Of a DNA stretch of 64,000 nt, positions 47,809 through 56,812 are shown piece by piece. The notes beneath the pieces were generated by a model, which had not been told where the DNA came from, did no database searches, and worked only from the letters and a program-made list of their open reading frames with translations. Position numbers and translations under genes: made by a program. Numbering within the stretch: position 1 is the stretch's first letter; each line of letters opens with the position of its first letter. Origin of the DNA: Bacteroidetes bacterium OLB9 (GTDB taxonomy: Bacteria > Bacteroidota > Bacteroidia > Chitinophagales > Saprospiraceae); NCBI GenBank assembly GCA_001567255.1, contig LNBW01000003.1:50967-114966 (forward strand), in the 5' to 3' direction.

Positions 47809-48666
47809 TCAGCGTTTTCTGATAAGACCTTCTTGTGCTGTACTCGCCACTAATACACCATCAAGGGTAAATATTTTACCTGTACAGAAAGCTCTTCCAC
47901 CATTAGCATTATTGCTTTGTACAGCATATAGTAGCCATTCGTCGGTTCGTGCAGGTCTGTGAAACCACATGGCATGATCTAGACTGGCAATTTGCATCGG
48001 TGTGGTCAGAAAAGACATACCGTGAGGGAAAAGTGCAGTAATCAGGAGATTAAAATCAGAAGCATAGGCCAGTGTAATCTGATGGAGTAATGGGTCGTCT
48101 GGCAGCATTCCATTAGTTCTAAACCAAGTATGGTTTCGTGCCGGCCGAATGATAGGATTGAAGGGATCGTAGTGTTCTAACCGGATAAAAACAAAAGGAC
48201 CTTTAGGTGAGAAGATACCGCGGGGTTCGATATTAAATTTATGGGCGAATTCGGCAAATAAATCTGAAAAGGAAGTCAATGAATCCGGACGTGCAACGTT
48301 GGGCATGGTAGCTTGATGTTCTATGCCTGATTCTGCGAGATGGTATGATGCAAAGAGAATAAAGATATGCCTTCCTTTTTGAGAGGCAGTCACTTTTCTT
48401 GTATTGAAGGATTTGCCGTCTTTTATGATCTCAACTTCGTAGGTAATATCCAGATCATTGTCTCCGGGATTGATAAAATAACTGTGCAGTGAATGCAGTA
48501 CTTTACCATCATGGATAGTCGTATTGGCAGCAGACAGTGCCTGTGCCAATACTTGACCACCATATACATTTGGGCTTCCTATAAATAAATTTTTACCAAT
48601 AAATTGTCCGTCACCAAGTGATTCTAAATTTAGAATACTCAGCAATTCCGGAAGCTGATTTGCCAT
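47809..48666 (-). CDS. tesB: Acyl-CoA thioesterase II (TesB type)
   Basis: A 285-residue protein made of two hot-dog folds. The N-terminal half contains VYGGQVLAQALSAANTTI and LHSLHSYFINPGDNDLDI; the C-terminal half contains SLDHAMWFHRPARTDEWLLY, where the Asp is the TesB catalytic residue, and GGRAFCTGKIF. It hydrolyses acyl-CoA to free acid and CoA in the cytoplasm. It is followed by, and divergent from, nothing closely coupled; 40 bases separate its stop from that of thrS. Confidence 0.92.
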   Translation of the reverse strand: MANQLPELLSILNLESLGDGQFIGKNLFIGSPNVYGGQVLAQALSAANTTIHDGKVLHSLHSYFINPGDNDLDITYEVEIIKDGKSFNTRKVTASQKGRHIFILFASYHLAESGIEHQATMPNVARPDSLTSFSDLFAEFAHKFNIEPRGIFSPKGPFVFIRLEHYDPFNPIIRPARNHTWFRTNGMLPDDPLLHQITLAYASDFNLLITALFPHGMSFLTTPMQIASLDHAMWFHRPARTDEWLLYAVQSNNANGGRAFCTGKIFTLDGVLVASTAQEGLIRKR

Positions 48667-48710
48667 ATGTAAAGACTATTTTTTAGAAGCGAAATTGAAG
48701 TAGTAAGCGA

Positions 48711-49226
48711 TTAATTATAATTCTCGTATTTAGGCTCTTGCTTAACAGGCTGGCCATCTACTTCGATAAGCTTACCCATATCAAATTTGCCATCAAAGAG
48801 TTTATTGCCCTCTTCATCCCATTTTTTCATGATACCATCTTCAATACCATCTTTGTATTGACAGATAAACATCATAGTTCCGTTGTCATGATATAAAGTA
48901 TCTCCACCGGTCTTTTTGCCACTGATGTAGTATTGTACTTCCTTTAGATTGCCAGACTCATAATAGATAGTCGTTTTTCCTTCTTGTTTACCATTGACAA
49001 AATTTTTCTCACCTTTGATTTTGCCGGAGGGGAAATAGTCAGTCATGGTACCTTCTATTTTTCCATTAATCCTGTTGTATTTTCTTGAAACTTCTCCTGA
49101 ACCGTATGTTTCAACGATTTCTTCCTGGGCTGCAGGCTTTTCAGATTGTTCGCTTTTACATGAAGAGAAAGCAACAGTTACTAATACGATTCCTGCTAAT
49201 AATTTTAAAGAATTTAGTAAAGACAT
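48711..49226 (-). CDS. MORN-repeat lipoprotein (YwqK-like)
   Basis: A 171-residue lipoprotein (lipobox SSC at residue 23). The mature part is made of MORN_2-type repeats of about 22 residues: GKIEGTMTDYFPSGKIKGEK, GKQEGKTTIYYESGNLKEVQ, GKKTGGDTLYHDNGTMMF and GIEDGIMKKWDEEGNKLFDG. Proteins of this kind are often labelled YwqK toxin-antitoxin antitoxins, but no toxin gene is adjacent, so I do not assign that role. A surface or periplasmic scaffold is likely. It lies 45 bases upstream of tesB in the same direction. Confidence 0.8.
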   Translation of the reverse strand: MSLLNSLKLLAGIVLVTVAFSSCKSEQSEKPAAQEEIVETYGSGEVSRKYNRINGKIEGTMTDYFPSGKIKGEKNFVNGKQEGKTTIYYESGNLKEVQYYISGKKTGGDTLYHDNGTMMFICQYKDGIEDGIMKKWDEEGNKLFDGKFDMGKLIEVDGQPVKQEPKYENYN

Positions 49227-49286
49227 AAGTTAGTATTTAATATTGAAAAAATGTATTAATTAGATGTTGATTTGTACATGATTTAA

Positions 49287-49320
49287 TAAGAAAGGACTGA
49301 TTTTTAGCAGTCCTTTCTTA
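49287..49320 (-). terminator. Intrinsic terminator after the haloperoxidase gene
   Basis: TAAGAAAGGACTG (49287-49299) and CAGTCCTTTCTTA (49308-49320) form a perfect 13-bp stem with an 8-base loop, starting five bases after the haloperoxidase stop codon. T-rich flanks on both strands could allow bidirectional use. Confidence 0.8.
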
Positions 49321-49325
49321 TTGTT

Positions 49326-50718
49326 TTATTTTTTCCATGGCAATTTGTTAACAGCCTGTCCTATTCTTGTTCCATATTTTACACCTTCTTCTGCATCCAT
49401 TCGATAATTTACACCAAGTAAAAATCTAGAATTTGCACAATCTACTGCCATTTCATAAAAATTATTGAAGTTTCTAGGATAGCCCAGAAACTCTCCTCTG
49501 TTTTTATGGCAATTATCCGTCATGCTATAATTATAACCAAAAACACTTGCCAAAACTTCGGCAGCAGCACCACCGAATGTAGCATGTGCCGATGGATAGG
49601 ACGGATAAGAAGGAGTAAGGCTGTATCCTTCAATTGGATGAACCAGACCTGTTTTAAAACTAGGATTGATGTTGTTAATGATATAGGTTTCAGGACGTTG
49701 TATATTGTAGTGGTATTTTGAATTCCAGGCACCGATTGCTGCATCGTGCATAGCAATGCCTATTTTTGCATTCGCCAGCACGGCCTGCTCGAGCGTCACA
49801 TTTTCATTTACATATACTTGATCAGCCATTGCTAGCCATCTTGAAGCAGTACTGAAGGTTATATTCTCAAATTCATCACACCAAAACTCTCCTATCCATT
49901 TAAATTCATAAGGCGTTTTTTCTCCACTGAAACTATTGATTTCATTTGCTTGAGCGTAGATATTATCGGTTTCATTTTCACCCCATTTTCCAGTGTAATT
50001 TTTATATGGAGCACATAGTACCAAATCTTCTGGCAGAGCTAATCTACGAGTTTTACCCCAAGTTGGATAGTAACCTTCACCCGGTCCCGGAGCTGTTGGC
50101 GTCCAAGCACCAGGTTGATTGATTAAATTTTGCCAATTGTTTCCTTCAAACGGATTTTTCTGAGCTTCGACTGCTACCTTATCTGTATTCATCCAAGCCC
50201 ATACAGCTTCTGCTACAGCGACTCCACGATTTCGTGAACGAACAAAAACCTCTTCAGTTACTGACTGCTTATAATTATTTTCATTCGTCTGGTACAGCGC
50301 ATTGATTTTTTTATAAATATCAGCGTTTACCTCTGCAAAGATGCGACTATATAGATAATTATTCACTGCATTTAATACTGTAGGCCAGTGATATTCCTGA
50401 TTAAAAAATGGTTTAGGTAGGTTCAAGCCACCATAAAACACTTCTAGTGACCTATATTCTGGCATGCCAAAAACAACAGATTCATAATTGGCAATTCCTA
50501 CATAGCCTAGTGCATTGGCAGAAGGACATGGTCTAAAACCAGGAGCGACCCGATCCAGTTGTAACCATAGGTCGTTCCATTGATGTAAAACAGTGTAGTC
50601 ATAGTCTGCTACTTTTGCATATTCATTAGGAATATTATCGCTTATATCTTCTTTACAAGATGAAAAGAATACAGTGGTAAATAAAAAAACTGCAAACTAT
50701 TATTGCAAAATGCTTCAT
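49326..50718 (-). CDS. Vanadium-dependent haloperoxidase/PAP2-like lipoprotein (one frameshift)
   Basis: The conceptual product is about 463 residues. Restoring the frame by deleting one base from the run at 50683-50689 (seven A on plus, T on the coding strand) gives MKHFAIIVCSFLFTTVFFSSC, an ideal lipoprotein signal, followed without a stop by the main frame. The catalytic domain has PSYPSAHATFGGAAAEVL, the PSxH motif of the vanadium haloperoxidase/PAP2 superfamily, and HDAAIGAWNSKYHYNIQRPE. These enzymes oxidise halides or act as acid phosphatases; which applies is not certain. Exported. The promoter is a perfect match. Confidence 0.85.
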
Positions 50719-50781
50719 CAAACAATAAATTTTTGTAATTAAATAAATGTTGAAAAACTATTTATATTGAGATGGTAGCCG

Positions 50782-50809
50782 CAAAGATACTATTATTTTG
50801 ACGATGCAA
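50782..50809 (-). promoter_or_regulatory. Promoter of the haloperoxidase gene
   Basis: On the minus strand: TTG (50807-50809), a 17-base spacer, then TATCTTTG (50782-50789), both elements matching the Bacteroidota consensus. The leader to ATG 50718 would be about 57 bases. This position supports the corrected upstream start. Confidence 0.65.
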
Positions 50810-51001
50810 CTGCATGATTTTATTAAAAATTGCTTAAATCATTAAATCCTAAACTAGGTATAAAAATGGATTGAAGTAAGTGTAGAAATTTGTTGACAAT
50901 ATACATACATAAAAATCATATGTGTAATCTTTTCATATAAAAAATTTAGTAAATAAATTCAATTTTTGCTTGATATATAGGCTTTTATGGCTTGAAAACC
51001 C

Positions 51002-51009
51002 TATGTTTG
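51002..51009 (+). promoter_or_regulatory. -7 promoter element of argS
   Basis: TATGTTTG matches TAnnTTTG, 24 bases before the argS ATG. The -33 element is not clear. Confidence 0.45.
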
Positions 51010-51033
51010 CAGTTTCAAATTTGAAAAGCAAAA

Positions 51034-52875
51034 ATGGAGTTTTTGAATGAGGTCAAAGAGGGATTTATTCAGGCGGTAAAATCTTGTTTTGATACCGATC
51101 TGAATAGTGGTGAAGTTCTGATTAATGAAACTCGAAAAGAGTTTAAGGGAGACTTCACTTTTGTAATTTTTCCACTGGTCAAGAAGCTTAAAAAATCACC
51201 TGCGGAGATTGGAGATATGCTGGGTCACTGGCTAGTTGAAAATCTGAATGAAGTTGTAGGTTTTGAAACGATTCAAGGCTTCTTAAACTTAACCTTATCT
51301 GACGAATTTTGGATTAGAGTTTTGAGGCAAATTAATAGTACTGCCGATTATGGATCTTTTCCAGCCAATGGTCAAAAAGTGCTAGTAGAATTTGCATCAC
51401 CCAATACGAACAAGCCGCTTCATCTGGGACATATAAGGAATATATTGCTGGGTTGGTCATGTAGCAAAATACTGAAAGCCAATGGGTTTGATGTGAAAAA
51501 CGTTCAAGTCATCAATGACCGTGGTATTGCTATCTGTAAGAGTATGCTGGCATGGCAAAAATTTGGCAATCATCATACACCACAATCTGCCGGAGTAAAA
51601 GGTGATCATTTTGTTGGTAGCTTTTATGTGAAATTTGAGCAGGCTTTTGTCGAAGAATACAAGATTTTTCAGCAATCTGATGCAGGGCAAAAACTTTATC
51701 AATCTGAAGGTAATGGTAAATCACCTGAAGTATTTTTTAAAGAGTTTAAAAATCAATATTTCAATCAGTATAGTACCTTGGGTGCAGCAGCTAAAGAAAT
51801 GCTGATAAAGTGGGAACAAGGAGATCCAGATACAATAGTATTGTGGAAGATGATGAATAGCTGGGTGTATGAGGGATTTAATGCTACTTATGACCAGATG
51901 GGCGTCAGTTTTGATGCGTTGTATTATGAATCAGAGACCTATCTTTTGGGCAAAAAGGCGATAGAATCAGGATTAAATAAAGGTATTTTTTATAAAGAGC
52001 CGGATGGCTCGGTATGGATTAATCTTGAGGACGTAGGTATGGACCGCAAGATTTTGCTACGTAGTGATGGTACATCAGTATATATTACTCAGGACATAGG
52101 AACTGCTCAACAGCGTTATGAGGATTTCGGTGTTGAAAAGATGATTTACACAGTAGCAGATGAGCAGGACTATCATTTTAAAGTCTTGTTTGAAATATTG
52201 AAAAGGCTAGAAGAGCCTTTTGCGGATGGTTTGTACCACTTGTCTTATGGTATGGTAGATCTGCCCTCAGGCAGAATGAAATCTCGCGAAGGAACAGTAG
52301 TAGATGCGGACGATTTGATGCAGGAAGTTATTGAAGAAGCTCGATCAGTATCTGCTGAACGTGGTGAAATAGCAGCTTTACCCCAGTCAGAGCAAGACGA
52401 GATACTCCGGAAGATAGGCCTGGCTGCCTTGAAATTTTTTATCATCAAGGTTCAGCCTCGCAAAAGGATGATTTTCGATCCTAAAGAATCTGTAGATATG
52501 CAGGGCCAAACAGGGCCATATATTCAAAATGCCTATGTCCGTATTCAATCGGTCATGCGGAAAGCATCTAGTTTTGATACTACTTTAACGGATGAATATA
52601 CAACGTTGAGTGAGTTTGAAAAGACTTTGATAAGGAATATTATGCAGATGCCAGACGTTATTCGAGAAGCTGGTAAAACGTATGATCCTTCTATACTGGC
52701 CAATTATGCCTATAATTTGGCAAAAGAATATCACCGGTTTTATCATGAAGTACGCATATTGAATGCAGAAACAGATGCAGCACGTGCATTCAGGACTACG
52801 CTGAGTGAGAATACCGGAAAAGTATTATTAAAAGTATTTGACCTTTTAGGTATGGAAATGCCTGAAAGAATGTAA
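51034..52875 (+). CDS. argS: Arginyl-tRNA synthetase
   Basis: A 613-residue class I synthetase. An N-terminal Add-1 tRNA-binding domain (1-95) precedes the Rossmann core with ASPNTNKPLHLGHIRNILLG (HLGH is the HIGH motif) and the MKSREG variant of KMSKS near residue 416 (GRMKSREGTVV). The C-terminal DALR anticodon-binding domain covers about 490-613. Frame intact. It may be co-transcribed with glnS, 27 bases downstream. Confidence 0.96.
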   Translation: MEFLNEVKEGFIQAVKSCFDTDLNSGEVLINETRKEFKGDFTFVIFPLVKKLKKSPAEIGDMLGHWLVENLNEVVGFETIQGFLNLTLSDEFWIRVLRQINSTADYGSFPANGQKVLVEFASPNTNKPLHLGHIRNILLGWSCSKILKANGFDVKNVQVINDRGIAICKSMLAWQKFGNHHTPQSAGVKGDHFVGSFYVKFEQAFVEEYKIFQQSDAGQKLYQSEGNGKSPEVFFKEFKNQYFNQYSTLGAAAKEMLIKWEQGDPDTIVLWKMMNSWVYEGFNATYDQMGVSFDALYYESETYLLGKKAIESGLNKGIFYKEPDGSVWINLEDVGMDRKILLRSDGTSVYITQDIGTAQQRYEDFGVEKMIYTVADEQDYHFKVLFEILKRLEEPFADGLYHLSYGMVDLPSGRMKSREGTVVDADDLMQEVIEEARSVSAERGEIAALPQSEQDEILRKIGLAALKFFIIKVQPRKRMIFDPKESVDMQGQTGPYIQNAYVRIQSVMRKASSFDTTLTDEYTTLSEFEKTLIRNIMQMPDVIREAGKTYDPSILANYAYNLAKEYHRFYHEVRILNAETDAARAFRTTLSENTGKVLLKVFDLLGMEMPERM

Positions 52876-52902
52876 AGAATATCGTCGTATTAAATCACAG
52901 TT

Positions 52903-54583
52903 ATGATGTCAGAAGAAAAAAAACCTTCTCTTAATTTTATAGAACAAATCATAGAAGAAGATTTAAAAAAGTAGTAAACACAATGGAAAGGTATTAACGA
53001 GGTTTCCTCCTGAACCCAACGGATATCTTCATATAGGACATGCTAAAGCTATATGTATTAATTTTGAGACAGCCGCCAAATACGGAGGTAGTACTAATCT
53101 CAGATTTGACGATACAAACCCTACTACTGAAGATACGGAATATGTGGAGAACATAAAAAATGATATTCAATGGCTGGGATTTGAGTGGAATGGTGAAGCG
53201 CTCTATGCTTCAGATTATTTTGAAGAATTGTATCAATATGCCGTAAAACTCATCAAGTTAGGTCTTGCTTATGTGGATGATAGTACTCCAGAAGAAATAG
53301 CGTCTATGAAAGGCACTCCCAATGAGCCGGGCGTAAACAGCCCGTATAAGTCACGTACTATAGAAGAAAATTTAGATCTTTTCCTTCGGATGAAGAATGG
53401 AGAGTTTGAGGATGGATCCAAAGTGCTCAGAGCTAATATTGATATGGCATCCCCTAATATGTTGATGCGTGATCCGATTATGTATAGGATTAAGAAAGAG
53501 CACCACCATCGAACAGGTGATAAATGGTGTATCTATCCTATGTATGACTTTGCACATGGTCAGTCGGATTCTATTGAAGGTATCACGCACTCATTTTGCA
53601 GTCTTGAGTTTATTCATCATCGACCATTGTATGATTGGTTTATTGAAAAACTTGAGATTTTCCCTAGCCGACAGATTGAATTTGCACGGATGAATGTTGA
53701 GTATATGATTACATCCAAGCGACGATTGCTCAAACTCGTCAATGACCACTATGTCAGTGGTTGGGATGATCCACGTATGCCTACTATTTCAGGTATGAGA
53801 AGGCGTGGCTATCCGCCTGCATCTATTCGCACTTTCTGTGATAAAGCTGGCGTTGCTAAGCGTGAAAATACCATTGAAATCAATCTACTGGAAGCTTGTG
53901 TGCGCGAAGAATTGAATAAAACAGCCCTGAGAGCCATGGCTGTACTCAACCCGGTGAAGGTTGTTATTACTAACTATTCAGAAGGCAAGCAAGAAGAGCT
54001 GATTGCTGAAAACAATCCTGAAGATCCTAGTGCAGGCAATAGAACTCTATTGTTTGGAAGAGAGATATACATAGAACGTGAAGATTTTATGGAAAATGCA
54101 CCCGCAAAATACTTTAGAATGACACCCGGTGCTGATGTAAGATTAAAACACGCTTATATATTACGCTGTACACATGCAGAAAAAGATGATCAGGGTAATA
54201 TTACTACTATTTACGCTACCTACTATCCGGAAAGCAAATCTGGTGAAGACACTTCAGGTATCAAGCCGAAAGGTACGCTCCACTGGGTGCATGCAGATAC
54301 TGCATTAGACGCAGAGGTGAGAATGTATGACCGCCTATTTACGGTGCCGAATCCAGTTGATGATGAAGAAAAAGATTTTTTGGAATTTTTCAACCCGGAC
54401 TCGCTTAGAATCAATGCATCTGCAAAAGTAGAACAATCACTGGGCAATACACAACCGGGCACCAGCTATCAGTTTTTCAGATTGGGATATTTTTGTTCAG
54501 ATCCCGACAGTAGCCCCGAAAAACAAGTTTTCAATCTTACAGTAGGGCTGAAAGATAGTTTTACGAAAGCCATGAAAAAGTAA
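52903..54583 (+). CDS. glnS: Glutaminyl-tRNA synthetase (one frameshift)
   Basis: The conceptual product is about 559 residues from ATG 52903 (or the adjacent ATG 52906). The frame breaks at 52965-52970 (six A); with five A it reads [33 protein letters not shown], the invariant GlnRS N-terminus with HIGH. Downstream, MTSKRRLLKLV is the KMSKS-class motif, and DDPRMPTISGMRRRGYPP and the two-barrel anticodon domain are complete. GlnRS is normally essential where it occurs, so the indel is more likely an error than a real defect. Confidence 0.94.
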
Positions 54584-54765
54584 AACCAACGGTGGGAATG
54601 CAATTTTTTAGAGTTAAACAGGCAAATTTTCCTGAAAAGGTTGAAGAATTGTGATTTTGGCAAGAATTTGGTAATAATACTGGTGATTGCTGATTTTAGT
54701 TAGTACAAATTGAAGAACAGCAGTGAAAAGCATATATTAATATAAAGGCGTAAAAAGATACTAAT

Positions 54766-56400
54766 TTGGAATCAAAGGGGAATAGGTCCTACAATATAAT
54801 GCAACCGCTCATTCTGGCATCTACTATTGCCATAGGTATGATGTTGGGATATAAGTTGAATGACAAGCCTGAAATAGATTTGATTTCTGCACACTCCTAT
54901 CCAAATGACAGTATTTATCAAACTGGAAGAGTAGAAGAGCTGATTCGTTTTATTGATAATAGATATGTTGATAAAATCAATGCAGATGAGCTGACCAATG
55001 CTGCCGTGGAAGCCATCTTCTCAAAGCTGGATCCTCACTCCGTGTATATGACACCTCAAGAGGTGGAGGATAATAATGTGAGCATGAATGGAAAGTACTA
55101 TGGGATAGGTATTGAAAATTACTTTATTGATGATACGATTAATGTAAGTAATGTTTTTAATCAAAGTCCTGCAGCAAAGGCAGGGTTGAAGATGTTTGAC
55201 AAGATTGTTTCAATTGACGGAATTGGAGTCGCAGGACAAAAAATGGACTATGACCAGATCCGGAAAATGATGCATAAAGAACTCGGCCAGAGTCTGGAAT
55301 TGGGTGTTATGAGAGAAGGACAACCCTTAAAGTTTAAACTCAATATTGAAGAAATTCCATTAAAATCGGTGAAGTACGATTATTTGCCCGATATACAAAC
55401 AGAAGTTATAAAAATAGATCGGTTTGCAGCTCATACTTATTCAGAATTTATGGCAGCAATCGAGACACATTTTAAGGATAATAAAGCAAAGCATCTGATT
55501 ATTGATTTAAGAAATAATCCTGGAGGCTATTTGCCTGAAGTAGTCAATATCCTATGTCAGATTTTTGAAGAGAAAGAGCGTTTACTTTTTTATACAGAAG
55601 GAAGAAACAATAAAAAAAATGAATACAAGACTACAGGAAAACGATTCTTTAATATTAATAAAGTGGTCGTTTTGATAGATGAAAATTCTGCATCGGCTAG
55701 TGAAATTCTGGCTGGAGCTATACAGGATTGGGATAGAGGCTTGATTATAGGACGACGTTCTTTTGGAAAAGGTCTGGTTCAAGAGCAATATGCGCTCAAT
55801 AATGGTGGAGCCATAAGGCTGACTGTTTCGAGATATTATACACCTTCAGGCAGATCTATCCAGAGAAATTATACGAATGCTTCCCAATATGGAAATGACC
55901 TCACAGCAAGGTATGTCCATGGAGATCTTTTTTATAAAGACAGCACTTTAGTGAAAGATACTGAAGTTTTCCAAACTAAAATATTAAATCGCAAAGTGAT
56001 GGGTAGTGGAGGAATCACCCCTGATATATTTATCGGACTACCAGAACAGGATAGAGATCCTGCTTATTATGAGATTAAGTCACTGATCCCGGAGTTTGCC
56101 TTTACGTATTTGTCACATCATACTGAGCTGGTTAAGGAAGCAGGTAGGCCACAAGTCGATGATAAAGTGGAAAAGGCATTTAAAAAATTTATTAGTGAGA
56201 AAAGTGAATTATTTGACAGTGTAAAGGAACATTTTCATTTTGAACCATTTAGAGAAGAAATAGCACATGAAATGTGGGAGGTCACATTAAAAGCCTACAA
56301 TAATGATGTTGTAGTTAGATTTTATGATAAATTTATGAATGCGGCTATATCTGTAATTCGCACAGATAAAGGTCCTGCAGATTATACAATAGAAAAGTAA
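54766..56400 (+). CDS. S41-family carboxy-terminal processing peptidase (second)
   Basis: A 544-residue protease from TTG 54766; ATG 54799 (MQPLILASTIAIGMMLGY) is an equally likely start. A membrane/signal helix is followed by a PDZ domain (about 105-190; YYGIGIENYF, SPAAKAGLKMFDKIVSIDG) and an S41 core with Ser in IDENSASASEILAG and Lys in GRRSFGKGLVQ. A C-terminal helical extension follows. It resembles the protease at 27012 in layout, but the sequences have clearly diverged. The periplasmic substrate is unknown. Confidence 0.92.
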   Translation: MESKGNRSYNIMQPLILASTIAIGMMLGYKLNDKPEIDLISAHSYPNDSIYQTGRVEELIRFIDNRYVDKINADELTNAAVEAIFSKLDPHSVYMTPQEVEDNNVSMNGKYYGIGIENYFIDDTINVSNVFNQSPAAKAGLKMFDKIVSIDGIGVAGQKMDYDQIRKMMHKELGQSLELGVMREGQPLKFKLNIEEIPLKSVKYDYLPDIQTEVIKIDRFAAHTYSEFMAAIETHFKDNKAKHLIIDLRNNPGGYLPEVVNILCQIFEEKERLLFYTEGRNNKKNEYKTTGKRFFNINKVVVLIDENSASASEILAGAIQDWDRGLIIGRRSFGKGLVQEQYALNNGGAIRLTVSRYYTPSGRSIQRNYTNASQYGNDLTARYVHGDLFYKDSTLVKDTEVFQTKILNRKVMGSGGITPDIFIGLPEQDRDPAYYEIKSLIPEFAFTYLSHHTELVKEAGRPQVDDKVEKAFKKFISEKSELFDSVKEHFHFEPFREEIAHEMWEVTLKAYNNDVVVRFYDKFMNAAISVIRTDKGPADYTIEK

Positions 56401-56812
56401 TACCCACCCAATAATAATACGACAACTATATATTATAAATTATTTTAATATGAAGTATTGTTTTTAGTAAAATTTATAAGTAACTGTGTAATAAATTACA
56501 TACATATTAAAAAATAAAATTATAAAAAAAACATTAAAAATCATTGCGCTATATATTATAATTAATCTACATTTGTACCGTAAAATAATACTCATTGTAA
56601 TAATGGGCAAGTAATCATACCCTTATAATAAGTATTATACATCCCCACAACAGTAATCGTATAATGATGGTGTACACCCTATTGTACATTATCAAAATAC
56701 AAATCAATAAGGATTTCATAACATTAAATAAAGCTCACGTGCGGAGTGGTTTCGTGCTGAGTGTAAGTGTTTTATTTTTTAATTAATTTTTCTAAACTCA
56801 AAATTGGATCTC
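56401..56812. other. Intergenic leader region of the giant surface protein
   Basis: No gene. A full promoter lies at 56544-56575; the remaining 237 bases to the start would be transcribed as a long untranslated leader. Near its end CGTGC occurs twice around GGAGTGGTTT (about 56740-56760), beginning with the palindrome CACGTG, but I see no recognised riboswitch. Confidence 0.5.
56544..56575 (+). promoter_or_regulatory. Promoter of the T9SS surface protein gene
   Basis: TTG at 56544-56546, a 21-base spacer, and TACATTTG at 56568-56575: both elements match the Bacteroidota consensus. It directs transcription of the gene starting at 56813. Confidence 0.55.

Larger units (their letters stand above)
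50719..51033. other. Divergent promoter region between haloperoxidase and argS genes
   Basis: No gene. It contains the haloperoxidase promoter at 50782-50809 (minus strand) and the argS -7 element at 51002-51009 (plus strand), listed separately. The remainder is AT-rich. Confidence 0.6.

Noticed and set aside
48711..49226. Toxin-antitoxin module suggested by the YwqK label
   Set aside because: No toxin gene is adjacent and the protein is a MORN-repeat lipoprotein; the family label is not evidence of antitoxin function.
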